From assembly GCF_046630445.1 (NCBI RefSeq), contig NC_092335.1, positions 629,455,501 to 629,519,500 on the forward strand: a DNA stretch of 64,000 nt, given 5' to 3'. Numbering within the stretch: position 1 is the first letter of the stretch; every line of letters starts with the position of its first letter. Below, one piece after another: positions 10,105 to 21,725 of this stretch. Below the pieces are notes generated by a model, which was given only the letters and a program-made list of their open reading frames with translations, made no database searches and was not told the origin of the DNA. The stretch comes from Rutidosis leptorrhynchoides (lineage: Eukaryota; Streptophyta; Magnoliopsida; Asterales; Asteraceae). A program made the position numbers and the translations under genes.

Positions 10105-12818
10105 TTAGGTAGCTGTGGTGTTGAAATTGTGATTAACTTCATTGTCAATTTCTTTTGGACCATAATCAACTTGCATATCTGTGACTTTTTCTTTAAGCCA
10201 TTGGTCGGATTCCTGTGTAATTTCCACAAATTCAACTAGTTTCGCCTTTTCTTTAGGCGATAGATTAGATACTAACCGGTTACATAACTTAAAGTTCCCC
10301 TTGGTTCTAGCATCGCGAATCCGTTTATAAGTTTTTTCATTGAACTATTAATAACGGGGTCATTTAATTTTGTATCAACAACGGGGTTCTTTGTTATCAG
10401 GTCATCATTAGTTGTTACTTCATTTTCCCCACACTTAGGGGTTTTATTATTGTTAAGCACTACCGTTGAAGTTGGTAAAACAACATGGTTCTTACCAATC
10501 GTTTTTGTTGGTTCAACGGTTTTGGTTGGTGTAGATTTAGTCTTTCGACAAACAAAGGTGATTGATTTTTCATCATCACTAAGTGTCATTCTACCCTTTC
10601 TTACATCAAATAACGCCCTGGTGGATGCTAAGAATGGTCGACCTAAATTTAGAGGAATGTTTGGGTCCTCTTCTATGTTAATGACAATAAATTCGACTAG
10701 AAAGGTTAAACTACCTACTTGAATGGGTAGGTTGTCAGCAATTCCAACTGGGTGCCTAATGGTTTGATCAAAGAGTCGAACACTCATTTCCGTTAGACTT
10801 AACTCACCTACTCCTAATCTCTTATATAATAAAAGAGGCATAACACTCACACTCGCACCTAAATCTGCTAGTGCATCATACATGACACAATCACTAAGTA
10901 GACAAGGAACAATAAATTCACCCGGATCACCCATCCTGGGTGGAGGTTTTGGAGGAACTGTCTTCACCGGGTTTACTTTTACGGTTTTTGTTTCTTGCAC
11001 TTTCTTATTCTTCTTCTTCTTTCCAGAGGTATCATAAACTTTATTACCTATTACTTGCTCATACTCAACTCCTTTTCTTGGAAACGGGATGGGTGGTCTG
11101 TATGGTGCCACCACTGGCTTTACATACTCGGGTGGTGATGGTGGCGTAACTTCTTCATTGTTGCTCACATCTAAAACCTTCCCATCTTCTGAACCTGGTT
11201 TTTCAGAATTTGTTGATACCATATTAACATTCTCATTTCGAGGATTTACTTTAGTATCACTCGGTAGCTTTCCTTGTTTCCTCTCACTCATCATGCTAGC
11301 AAGGGTACCTACGTGTTTTTCTAGATTCAAAATGGAGGCTTGTTGAGTTCTTAATGACTGATCAAACCTCTTATTTGTTTGGGTTTGAGATGTAATAAAT
11401 TGTGTTTGAGATTCCATTAGCTTTGCCATCATTCCTTCCAGATTTGGCTTTTTCTCTTCGGTTTGTTTTGGTGGTTTATACAAGCTAGGTCTTTGTTGAT
11501 TGAAAGTGTTTTTTTGAGTTGGTTGGTTATTCGGACCTTGTTAGTTGTACGAGTTATTGTTGGGTCCATTTGTATTGTAAAGAATGTTTTGATTTCGATT
11601 GAAGTTTGGCCGTGGCGGTTGATAATTATTTTGATAATTATTTCCCGGCCTTTGGTTCATGTAGGAAACATTCTCACGTTGTTCCATAGTTTGCTTGATG
11701 TGACAATCTTTCATTAAGTGTGGTCCACCGCATTGCTCACAACTGACTCGTATTGCGTGAATATCTTTAGTCATCTTTTCCAATCGTCTTTCGAAAGCAT
11801 CTATTTTTGCGGAAATGGAATCAAAGTCATGGCTAGAATCGGCTCTAGCTGCTTTAGATGATCTAACTATATCTTTTTCCTGGTGCCACTCATGCGAGTG
11901 GGAGGCTGTATTATCAATTATCTTGTGAGCTTCGGTAGCGGTTTTCTTCATAATGGAACCACCAGCTGTTATATCGATGTCTTTTCGTGTAGTAATGTCG
12001 CATCCTTGGTAGAATATTTGTACTATTTGATAAGTATCTAAACCGTGTCGAGGACATCCTCTCAACAACTTTCCAAATCATGTCCACGCCTCATATAGAG
12101 TTTCATTTGGCTTTTGTGTAAACGTAACAATTTCTCCTTGAAGTCTCATAGCTTTAGATGCCGGAAAGAATTGTTTAAGAAATTTTTCAACTAAAACATC
12201 CCATGTATCAATTGCCCCTTCAGGTAACGATTCTAACCAATCTTTGGCTTCTCTCTTTAAAGTCCAGGGAAACAACATGAGATAGATCTGTTCATCCTCA
12301 ACTTCTCTGATTTTGAATAGAGTACAGATCCTATTAAAGGTTCGAAGATGTTCGTTTGGATCTTCTTTTGGCGTACCACTATATTGGCATTGAGTAGTTA
12401 CCATGTGTAAGATTTGTCCTTTGATTTCAAAATCTGGCGCATTAATGTCTGGCTTAATAATGGGGTGACCTTGACCCGTGCGTGTGGCTCTCATTCCGTC
12501 TTCCATACTTAGAGGTTCGGTTATTTCCATAATTGAATTTGTTGAATCTGAATCACTAGATAATTCTGATTTAACGGTTTGTGGTTCAGGAGGAATGATT
12601 ATTGGTTCAGGATCTTGGAATTGTCCTTGAATATCTTCCGGGTTCTCAATTGTGAAATCGGGTTCAAAAAATGGATTATCGGAAATTTGAATTGGAGTAC
12701 TTGGTCGACTAGATAACGATTCTATAGAAAAATCAACGGCGACAATGTTGGCTAGATGTCTTGATCGAGTTACAGGTGGTGAACGTATGAAAGGTGGTGA
12801 ACGTTTTGCTCGGTGCAT
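10105..12818 (-). pseudogene. Athila-like gag-protease, copy B, two stops and a frameshift
   Basis: One frame from the ATG at 12818. It contains the gag core (FNRICTLFKIREVEDEQIY), a CCHC zinc knuckle that is intact here (CEQCGGPHLMKDCHI), an Asn/Gln-rich linker, a basic stretch and a retropepsin domain with DLGASVSVMP and LGRPFLAS. Interruptions are TGA at 12078-12080 (copy A has CGA), TAA at 11541-11543 (A has CAA) and a one-base deletion near 10330 that throws the C-terminal tail out of frame; the original stop would be 10105-10107. The stops differ from those of copy A, so the two decayed separately after duplication. Capsid, nucleocapsid and protease are the only activities it could have supplied. 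Confidence 0.85.
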
Positions 12819-14054
12819 TCACTGAATATCCTATTAGTTATAAATATAAAAATGATATAAGTTATTAAATTAATAGACTTTTCTGATTTTGCCCACGTTT
12901 CGAATAGCCAATAGATGTAGCAGGTTGCCAGGACCCTTTAAATCGGAAGCCCACAACTCGCCACTAACAAATCCAACTATTACTACGAACCAGAAAATTT
13001 TGAATGTCTATCAATTTAACCGCTTAAAATAATTTTTCGTTTTGAAATTTTAGAGAAGAAATAGAAAATTCTATGTCCTAAAAACTAGAGCGTCGAGAAA
13101 TAAGAAAGAAAAATAGTGCGTCAAAAAACGTCGAAAAATAAAAGGTCGAAAAATAATAATAAGAAAGTAGAGCGACGGAACTTAAAAGTCTAAAAACTAA
13201 ATATAAAAAGTTGCGCCTAAAGGTATTAAAGCTTAAAAGGAAATCTATATCCAAAACGGCAATAACTTAAAAAGTACTAAAATCTTAAAATGGCGTCGCA
13301 AAATTCTAAAGCACCTAAATCTTAATCTAAAGAAAAAGCACTTAAGGGATTTTACGGCAAAGTCTAAAAACTAGAGCTACTATGGCAAAATACTAAGTTT
13401 AAAATTAGTTACGAACGATAAGTATATAAATTACGAATTAAACGATTAAAATATACAATTTATAAAAAGATATAAAAAATAATAAAATTACTTATTTTTA
13501 TAAAAATATTATTTTTATATTATTCTTTTATAAAAGTATTAATTTATATATTTATAAAACTAATTAAAACTTAAAAATACAAATTTAATTAAAACTTAAA
13601 CTAATTATTATTAAAATAAACCCTAACTATAATTAATAATAATAATAATAATTAAACAAACCCTAATCCGTACCAGCAGAGGGATCAGACCTGTCAGACA
13701 GGCTCATGCGATCGCATGAGTTCTACGTTTATGGGCCATGCGATCGCATGGGTTCGGATACCAGGCCAAATTTGGGCTGCTACAGTACGACCCGAATTCT
13801 ATTATATATTTATTTTTATTTTTTTTGTTTTTAATTTATTTATATAAAATAAATAAAAACTTAATTTTTTAAAAACTAAAATAGAAATAGATAAACTTTA
13901 TATTTTAAACAAACTCTTAAAAATATATATATTTCATTTTTCTTTTTATATTTTTGTATTTTTAATATTTAAAAACGTATTTTTACAAAAAGAAATTAAA
14001 ACTTAATAAAAATCTTTTTTTTATAGCGTTTCACTTCAGCGTTGAATTTTTTTG
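12819..14054 (-). other. Athila-like 5' leader, copy B
   Basis: Matches the leader of copy A and carries the same palindrome pair (13703-13751). AT-rich, with no frame I would call coding. Confidence 0.6.
13703..13751. promoter_or_regulatory. pair of CATGCGATCGCATG palindromes in the leader (copy B)
   Basis: CTCATGCGATCGCATGAG at 13703-13720 and CCATGCGATCGCATGG at 13736-13751, identical to copy A in sequence and spacing although the surrounding leader has small differences. Role unknown. Confidence 0.7.
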
Positions 14055-14072
14055 TCCCCGGCAGCGGTGCCA
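14055..14072 (-). other. primer binding site, tRNA-Asp type (copy B)
   Basis: TGGCACCGCTGCCGGGGA on the minus strand, 6 bp inside the 5' LTR. It fits the 3' end of plant tRNA-Asp with small mismatches, as is usual for Athila. Confidence 0.8.
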
Positions 14073-15389
14073 AAAACTTGATGTGCGTAGAGGTGTATAC
14101 GAAATAGCTATATTTTTACTACGAAATAGCTATTAAATACGATACAATTTTACACAAGTTATTTATTTATTTATAGAGTGGATATACCTAAACCTTGCTA
14201 CAACACTTATAGGCAGTGTACCTAATCGTAAAGTAGTGTAGTTTTTAGTAAGTCCGGTTCGTTCCGCAGGGAGCTAGCCGAGTTTAACGCTATATTTATA
14301 TAATAATTATATATATATATATAAGTAGTAATATTATTATAAAAGGGGGTTTTACCGTTTAATGACCGGCTTGTCGATTTTAAATAAAGCGTAAAAATAA
14401 ATGACGAAAATATAAATGATAGAATTTAAATTGCGATAAAGTAAATTGCAGTAATTAAAATGACAGTAAATAAAGGTACGATGAAATATGAAATAAAAGT
14501 ATTATGCTTATTTAAACTTCCGTAATCATGATGTTTGACGTTTTGATTAATTGTTACCCGGGTTAATTGTCCTTTGTCCTGGATTATTTGATACCTATTT
14601 GGTTTTTGTCCATAATAGTTCATCGGTCATAATTATAAAATGTTCGTCAAATTAACCTTATTCCCGAAGTCAAATATTCCAACTAATTAGGGATTCGAAC
14701 TGTAACAAGGTTTTAATACTTTGTTAATAATTACACCAGGTTATCGACTGCGCGTAATCCAAGGTTTTAATACTTTGTTAACAATTACACCAATTATCCT
14801 TGTATGTAATCCACCCCTGTTTTAATGGGATATGAATATTAATTTACCCACTTGATCAGAATGAATAATCAATTACCCAACCCGAATAAATAATTAAATG
14901 ATCGTAAAAGATGTCGTATAAACGTCACTAAATAGGACATACATAATCATTTTAATAATTATTAGATTAACTAATTTGAAGATAGGTTCCAATGAGTTGT
15001 CGCTCAATTAGACAATACCCCCTATCTATTAATAGTCATAGTCCAATGTCCACAAGTGTTGGTCTTTTGTCCAAACCTTAATTATGGTACAAAATCTAAT
15101 AACCCCGTCATAATATTTAGTCTAACATCGTGATTACTTTGGCTCAAATAAGCATAATAATAACTTAGTTACGAGACATTAATTTAAAAAGGAAGAACAT
15201 AGCATACAGTGGTGATTAATCGCATAGCGTTACACGGACAGAATTTCGACTTTAAAACCCGTAAAACATTCCTTACAATAACCCAATTATTATTAAACTT
15301 AATTTAAAATTAAAATTATAATTAAAAATATAATTATGATTACAGAGGAAGAAGAAGAAAAAGGTATATATTACTCGTTCAATTCGCTG

Positions 15390-15467
15390 CCTTTTATAGA
15401 TGTGAGCTGAATTTAGGGGCCATGCGATCGCATGGGTTCCCTTTGTTATTTCCATGCGATCGTATGG
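15390..15467 (-). promoter_or_regulatory. LTR promoter: TATA box and palindrome pair
   Basis: TATAAAAGG on the minus strand at 15398-15390. CCATGCGATCGCATGG lies at 15420-15435 (21 bp from TATA) and CCATGCGATCGTATGG at 15452-15467. The arrangement is the same as in the partner LTR. Confidence 0.65.
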
Positions 15468-15767
15468 ACAGATTGGCCAGCATACATCACTTTGTTTTCT
15501 AGTTTTGCCAACGTTTTAATAAATAAATATAATATATATATAATTTTAAGAATTATTTATATATTATATTATATTTATGTGCATAGTTGACTCGTAATTT
15601 TAGCTCCGTTGCGTCACGCGTTGAGAGTTGGCTCAGGTCCCGGTTCCAGATTTTCGAACGTCCTTTCGTACTATTTAATATCTTGTACTTTGCGTTTTGC
15701 AATTTGTAATTTGCACAAAAAATTATTTTCGTTAACTCCCAAAATCCGCGCAAGTCTTTAACTCACT

Positions 15768-15831
15768 TTTAGTGGCACTTTTGAGTGCACTATGGCTTTA
15801 GTGGCACTTTTCAGGCTTTAGTGGCACTTTT
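15768..15831 (-). repeat. three copies of a 15-bp motif in U3 (5' LTR of B)
   Basis: TTTAGTGGCACTTTT at 15768-15782, 15797-15811 and 15817-15831, matching the set at 7519-7582. Confidence 0.7.
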
Positions 15832-15975
15832 TCTTCAATTCTTTAATCTTCGTGCTTTATTTTCACATTTATTTATTTAAACGATTACAACTTAAAAATA
15901 GAATAATTACAACTAAAAACTTTACATATTGGGATGATATTGCGACTAAATATATGTTGGTTTGGAGCATTATCA

Positions 15976-16634
15976 ATAATACACCGTTATCATCATCGTT
16001 ACCATCACCTTAACCATCATCATTCGTTAACATAACCCGATATCATCATCCCCATTTAAATCATCACGATCACATAAAATCATAATCATTTTCATAATCA
16101 TCTTCATCACGATTACTTCATTGTCACCATCACTATCTCATCATTTTCCTTTCATCGTCTTCGTTTCAACAACTTTACTATTCATCGTCATCTTCATTAA
16201 GCATCAGCATTTCCTCGTCGTGTATCACTTCAGAAAACAGATGCAAAACAACCGCTGTAGCAGCAAGCAGAAACAGAAACACTGTAGTAGCAGTTGCAGT
16301 CGATCATTATCATCCCTTTGTTGAACAGGAGCAGCAAAAAGTGGTGTTGGTTGTGATGGTTTGAAACAGAAAACAGATACAGTAGTATCAAAGCAGACGG
16401 GTTACAGGCTGAAAAAGAAACACGATCACAACAGTAAATACACACAATTATGGTAATGGTTTTGTGGCTTGTTCTAACAGAAAACAGAAATACGAGTGGC
16501 TGGAACAGTTGCAGAAATAAACAGCAGCAGCTTTGGTCCTGTTTGTCGAAAAAGAAAAAGTAAAAAATAATAATAATAAAAGCAATGGGTTTATGAATGA
16601 TACAGGGAATCATCTGATAAATAAACATGATGAT
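15976..16634 (-). mobile_element. left part of a split chromovirus-type LTR
   Basis: Non-coding; on the minus strand it is rich in CTGTTTCTG and GATGATGA runs, as in R-U5 leaders of long plant gypsy LTRs. It lies between the right edge of Athila copy B and the ATGAT target site of the next Athila. Continuity with 37635-39121 follows from that target-site duplication. Its own left end is not in view because copy B is inserted there. Confidence 0.5.
16630..16634. repeat. target-site duplication ATGAT (left)
   Basis: ATGAT directly before the LTR start TGATATCGG; the same five bases follow the other LTR at 37635-37639. Confidence 0.9.
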
Positions 16635-18612
16635 TGATATCGGCTAAAAAGTTACATTTTTACCTCGGTATTAAGGCCCAAAAACAATAAATTTCCAAAC
16701 ATTATCGCCAAAATACCCACTTCATCTGTTAAAGTTAAAGAACACGTGATTACGAAGACGGTGCAAAAAGAATCAAGAGAATCAGAGCTAAAACACAGAT
16801 TCTAGAGCGAAAACGGTGAAAGACAAGAAATTAAGTTACGATCCAGCAAATCAGTAAGTCATGGGCTGCTAAACGACTTGCCAGTATGGCAAATGGCCTG
16901 CCACACTACCAGATCAAACGGGCACAACAAATGGGCAAGGCTGGCAAATGGCCCCTGCAAACGGCTTGCCAAACAGGCTGCCAAACGGCCTGTCAGCCAT
17001 TTGCAGGCAAATTTCAAGTCTATTTAAAGGGTCTTTATCATCCATTTCAACACACACTTCAATTCACTTCTTTCTCTCTTTTTCTACAATATTAGTCATA
17101 CTTTCAAGGTCTTCGACTCCGTGCGGAAAACCTAATACCCGGAGAAGAACGCCGAAGATTGTATTAGGAGCGGTCTGGAGTTTGAAGTTGTCACTATTGT
17201 ATTCGAAACTCGTTTAATATACTGGTACTTCTATCCTTTGTCTTTATAAAATGTTTTCCATTATTATGCTTTGTGATATTGTTGCCATGATTAGCGAGTA
17301 GTTATCTTTAGTATATGTTATGATGTAGTCAGTTATAATGCCGAAAAAATATTATGGCTTGTGTATGTTGTCAAGATGCTTGCTGATTATGCTTTAAACT
17401 CAATCGCTTTTCCAACTAATAGAACGTAGTTATTGGCTCTGTCAATGGGAAGTCACGAACCCCAATTCAGAGTACACTATCTGTGTCACCCCTTGGTAAG
17501 AGAAGTCTATCAGATACAATGTAAGTTTGGCTGAGGCACACCAGTTGTAGTAAGTCCACCGAGCTTTGGATTCTGACGGAGGACTCTTTCGTAGTGAAAC
17601 ATCTGACTAGACCCTTAGTACATTGTCGGTCCTAGACCATGCTAGCATAGTCACCAGGCATATAAACTTCGTAAGTGCACGCTGAAGCACAACGGTTATT
17701 GTAAGCTGTACATCTGCTAAGTAAGGCCACGGAACCCGGTCAGTGCTGATTAGTACACTTCACCATAACGCGGTCTCAAGCATTGCACCCCGCTTGAGGG
17801 ATTCTTTGTTAATTAAGGAACTGTTTGTTTAAACACATAAAGGATTGGACTATTAAACGTGTTCATGTTAGTCAAAACCCGACTTGGTCATGGTGTTCTT
17901 TATGTATAGACTCTTTTAAGGGCCTGACTATCTTTTAAACCCAATCATTAACGAAAGCATCGAAGCACATCACGTCTCTCGGATATGGAAAACCATGTAT
18001 TCTATTATGCTTAAGAAAGTTTAGACCTTTGTGGAATGTTAATACGTCACCCAACCGAGTCGCTCAATTGGATGAGCCGTCTGAACGTGTATGCCTGTAG
18101 TCAAACTGCACGGGCGTCGGGGGTAAGGGACGTTGCTGTCTATTCAGAATCTTTAAGCCTATCGTATTACCCAGTGACATGTCTTATGATAGGGGAGTTT
18201 AGGACTAGTATAATGAATACAAGGTCACTGCCTATTCATGAGCCAGCATCCCATAATCTCGGCAATGTAACTGACGAAATCATAGCATGCACTTGTTTTA
18301 ACCTTATCTGAATTACAAATTTTATCGTATTTACTTTACTTTATCTTATAAACTAGAAAACCCAAAAATTAGGTAACAAACCACTATTCCTGCACCTTAG
18401 AATTATCTTAAGCTTTAAATATAGGTTCGATTCTACTGATATCTTAAAAATACGACTCTAGGTCATATTTTCCTTACTCATAATAAGGAGTAGTAAGATT
18501 TAGGCCCCGCTAAATATAAATTTAAAACCATTACCCCCTGTTGGTGATTGATTCTGACGCCTTGCGGTCTAACGACACCGTATAAATAAAACCGTCCGTT
18601 TCGGCCATATCA
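16635..18612 (+). repeat. 5' LTR of the second Athila-like element
   Basis: 1,978 bp, against 1,989 bp for the partner at 35646. Differences are scattered through it, far more than between the LTRs of the nested chromovirus, so this insertion is clearly older. Confidence 0.9.
16860..17029 (+). promoter_or_regulatory. LTR promoter: GCC/GGC repeat array, hairpin and TATA box
   Basis: From about 16875 there are many variants of AAACGGCNTGCC and its complement. The last forms an inverted repeat (CAAACGGCC near 16982, GCCATTTG ending 17003), 17 bp before TATTTAAAG at 17021-17029. Promoter role inferred. Confidence 0.55.
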
Positions 18613-18629
18613 GAAGAGTAACAAGTTTT

Positions 18630-18647
18630 TGGCGCCACTGCCGGGGA
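18630..18647 (+). other. primer binding site, tRNA-Asp type
   Basis: TGGCGCCACTGCCGGGGA, 17 bp after the LTR end at 18612. This is the usual Athila primer site. Confidence 0.85.
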
Positions 18648-19047
18648 ACTAGTATCAGACAATACTGCTTTTATCAAATTCATTCACAAGCATTTATTGG
18701 TGTCTAAGAAAGACAATTATATACGGACTTGGTTGTTGGAGTCTCCAATTATATTGGAACCAAAACGATCCCGCCTCTCCGTAGTCGGCCTGGACACTTG
18801 GTTTGTTGAATAGTTAGTTCGAAGCTCTGTTATCGAAATAACAGGGAATCAGTAGCAAGAACCAAAAACATATCTAAACTTAGGATAATTAGATTACCTT
18901 AAACTAGATTAGATTACCTTAGACTACTTTAGATTAAGGCTACCTTTGATTACCTTAGATTACGTTAGACTACTTTAGAATAACCTTAGATTGCTTTAGA
19001 CTAAATTAGGAACTTAGCTTATCTGCTTAAAAAGGCATACCCAGTGT

Positions 19048-20391
19048 ATGACCCAAACCCGATCTCGCCCAGGGCCGTTGTTATTCTTACCTAATCCAGA
19101 CGCAATAATATGTAAAGCACGCAATGAAGAACGAATCAGAAATCAAATGGCGTTACGCATTACTTTAGCTGAAAACACAAAACCCTCGATTGAATGTCGA
19201 GGAGGACCGATCAGATTTCCAGAGTTTCAAGGACACTCGTTTGAATTATAACATCACATTATACAACTCATTCAAAATGGCTGTCAGCTACATGGACTAT
19301 CGAATGACGATCCTAATTCTCACCTTGATAAATTCATATCTCTTTCGAACTCCTACAAACAGCCAGGGATAGGACAAGATATAGTCCGGGTATACTTGTT
19401 CCCCTATTCTCTCACTCATCATGCACAAACATGGTTTGAAGGATTGGAAAAAGATTCCATCACTTCATGGACATAGATGGCTACTAAATTCCTAACCAAA
19501 TATTTCCCTCCTTCTAAACAAACCAAACTCAAGAATGACATCATTAACTTTAAACAAAGTTATGATGAATCTCTTTACACTGCATGGGAGCGATTCAAAA
19601 CCCTGCTGAAGAAATGCCCTAATCACCAGTTAGAACAGTCAGCTCAAATTTGTACCTTCTACAATGGCCTTACGGTAAATCATATGACGGCGATCGATGC
19701 CGCAACTCAAGGAAATCTGATGAACCAAACCGCAGACGAAGCATGGGAGTTGATCGAGAACATGACAATGCATCATCATGACTGGAACACTGGTGAAAAA
19801 ACTTCATCATCTGCACCACTCTCTGCACTTAACAATCAAACGGAGGCCATCAAATCCCTCACGAACAAGATAGAATCTCTTGCCAAACAACTCAGAGAAT
19901 TGAAGACGCAGCCGCAGCAGGTTAACCAGGCTCAGGCCTGTGTTAACTGTACCAACCCGCAACCCACTGAAGAATATCAAGTTGAGTACGAGAACCCTGA
20001 CGGTTCAGTCTGTTACGTTTAATACCTAACTCATCAATCAAATCCCGAATTCAATCAACAACATAGGGTTAACCAATTCCAAAGAAATAATCAGCCTTTT
20101 CGCTATCGTTACCCACCTTATGCAGCCTAACAATCTCAATTGACCTACGATCAACCACTTCCACTCACTGGTCCACCAGCTGAGGAAAATTCCCCAACCG
20201 CCAAAATTAGAAAAGTAAACAACCCTACTCTCAGAGCTGATAATCAATTGACTCAGTTCATCCATGGACAACAACAATTGAATCAGAGAACTACATCCAG
20301 ACAAGACCAGACAGAGATACTAATGAAAAAATCAATTGGCTCTGCTCAAAAGTCTAGAAACGCATCTCGGACAGTTATCACAATGCCTTGA
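19048..20391 (+). pseudogene. gag of the second Athila-like element, broken
   Basis: Reading from the ATG at 19048, the gag core is visible in one frame: a segment around 19260-19470 with HAQTWFEGL, then KYFPPSKQTKLKNDI and a Trp-Glu-Arg-Phe stretch (WERFKTLLKKCP) at about 19590. A Gln-rich coiled stretch follows. Stops occur at 19249-19251 (TAA), 19474-19476 (TAG), 20020-20022 (TAA) and about 20128 (TAA), and the region 20392-20520 has several more with likely frameshifts. I see no intact CCHC knuckle. Function was capsid assembly; this copy cannot make it. Confidence 0.8.
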
Positions 20392-20523
20392 GACCCGACC
20401 CCAAGGAAGGTTAGCTAGTAACACTATCCAAAATCCCCACATAGAGGAAGAACCGTAATCCCAGAGGAAGAACCATGGAGAAGGTAAGCTAGGCTCAAGA
20501 ACAAATCGACATATACTCAAAAG

Positions 20524-21327
20524 TTGTCCACTGCAACTCCAGTGCGTGTACCTTACCCTGGAAGGCTACAGGGGGAACCATCCAAGCTTGATTCCTTCAA
20601 ACTTGATGGAAGATTCCTGGACACCATGTCCAAAGTTCCCAACCAGAAGAGATACATCCGAAGGCTTCTCTCTACAAAGGAAAGGATATTAGATTCTAAC
20701 AAAATTCCACTGAGTGAAGAATGCTCGGCATTACTCAGAAACTCTCTACCGCAAAAGCTAGGAGATACGGGCCGATTCATTTTCCCGTGTTCAATCTACC
20801 AATCTGGAACCATTCATGCACTAGTAGATTTAGGAGCAAGTATCAACCTAATCCCATACTCTCTCTACAAGATATTAGAGTTAGGAGACTTGTCACCAAC
20901 TAAAATGACAATCCAATTTGCCGATCACACAATTCGATATCTTAAGGGCATAGTTGGGAACGTCTTGGTGAAAGTCGATAAATTCTTTTACCCTACGGAT
21001 TTCGTCGTGATGGACATTCAGGAAGACCTAAACACACCAATAGTGTTAGGAAGACCTTTCATGAATACGGCTAGGACTGTCATTGATGTGTACAATCAAA
21101 CCTTGATCTTACGATCACATGGAGAGAGTGTTACCTTTAAAATTGACCGACCTACCGATCTTTCTGGACAGGCAGAGATGTTTGCTATTTCCACCAGACA
21201 GATCACTTCCGATGATGAGTCTCCACCACCAGCCGCTGATATCAAAATGGGTGTCGAATCACAGTCTGAAGATGACCCCGAAATGGAAGAAGAGGATCCC
21301 AGTGAAGAAATAGAGGAAGAGGAATAA
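20524..21327 (+). CDS. protease domain of the second Athila-like element
   Basis: An open stretch of 267 codons in the same frame as gag. It holds a retropepsin domain: LVDLGASINLIPYS is the catalytic Asp loop (around residue 100) and LGRPFMNTARTVID the flap-side and second conserved block. The C-terminus is strongly acidic (EEEDPSEEIEEEE) and has no match in the other Athila family. The domain is uninterrupted, but the upstream frame is not, so a protein is unlikely. Athila/Tat proteases with DLGAS instead of DTGA are usual for this lineage. Confidence 0.75.
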   Translation: MSTATPVRVPYPGRLQGEPSKLDSFKLDGRFLDTMSKVPNQKRYIRRLLSTKERILDSNKIPLSEECSALLRNSLPQKLGDTGRFIFPCSIYQSGTIHALVDLGASINLIPYSLYKILELGDLSPTKMTIQFADHTIRYLKGIVGNVLVKVDKFFYPTDFVVMDIQEDLNTPIVLGRPFMNTARTVIDVYNQTLILRSHGESVTFKIDRPTDLSGQAEMFAISTRQITSDDESPPPAADIKMGVESQSEDDPEMEEEDPSEEIEEEE

Positions 21328-21408
21328 CCTGAGGAGGAAGAGGAAATGGGAGACATAAAAGGAACTACGATGATACCCTCTCCAAGCCTGGAACATCACG
21401 AATAACTA

Positions 21409-21725
21409 ATGAGGCTTGAGACAGAAGATCACAGTTTAATCATTCGTTTCAAAAGGAAAACTGATAAGGTTGAGGTTAAGGATATAAAAATTGACCCTGC
21501 AAGTGTCGAAGTGAAGAACCAGGATACTGAAGAATCCCATTCATCAAACGAATCCTCAGAAGACTATTATACCGATGATAACGAGGAAGAGAAACATGAA
21601 GACATTCTGGATAACACATATTCTCCATCCGAACCAGATCAGAAGGAGCTGGACTCTTCTTCAGATCGAATTCCGGTCATATCTACTCACGCCAACATGA
21701 TAACCTTCATCAATGACACCGATAA
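21409..21725 (+). pseudogene. acidic ORF of the second Athila-like element, first part
   Basis: About 106 codons rich in Asp, Glu and Ser (for example SSNESSEDYYTDDNEEEKHE), cut by the nested chromovirus at 21726. The frame resumes at 33122 once the duplicated GATAA is counted once. I recognise no domain. Its place, after protease where pol would be, suggests a lineage-specific extra ORF. Confidence 0.5.
21721..21725. repeat. target-site duplication GATAA (left)
   Basis: GATAA before the LTR edge at 21726, repeated at 33117-33121. Confidence 0.95.

Larger units (their letters stand above)
5933..15975 (-). mobile_element. Athila-like non-autonomous LTR retrotransposon, copy B (complete)
   Basis: LTR-internal-LTR structure on the minus strand, about 10.0 kb: 5' LTR 14079-15975, PBS 14055-14072, leader, gag-protease 12818-10105, 3' non-coding part, PPT 7727-7745, 3' LTR 5933-7726. 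Both LTRs begin TGAT and end ATCA on the plus strand. The element encodes only gag and protease. No target-site duplication can be scored, because the low-coordinate side is not host DNA but the PBS and internal region of copy A, so the LTR at 5933-7726 serves two elements. The five bases right of the element are ATAAT. Confidence 0.85.
14079..15975 (-). repeat. 5' LTR of copy B
   Basis: 1,897 bp with TGAT and ATCA ends. It is the longer version of the LTR at 5933, holding the segment at roughly 15632-15755 that the other LTR lost. The right edge at 15975 is where similarity to 7726 ends. Confidence 0.85.
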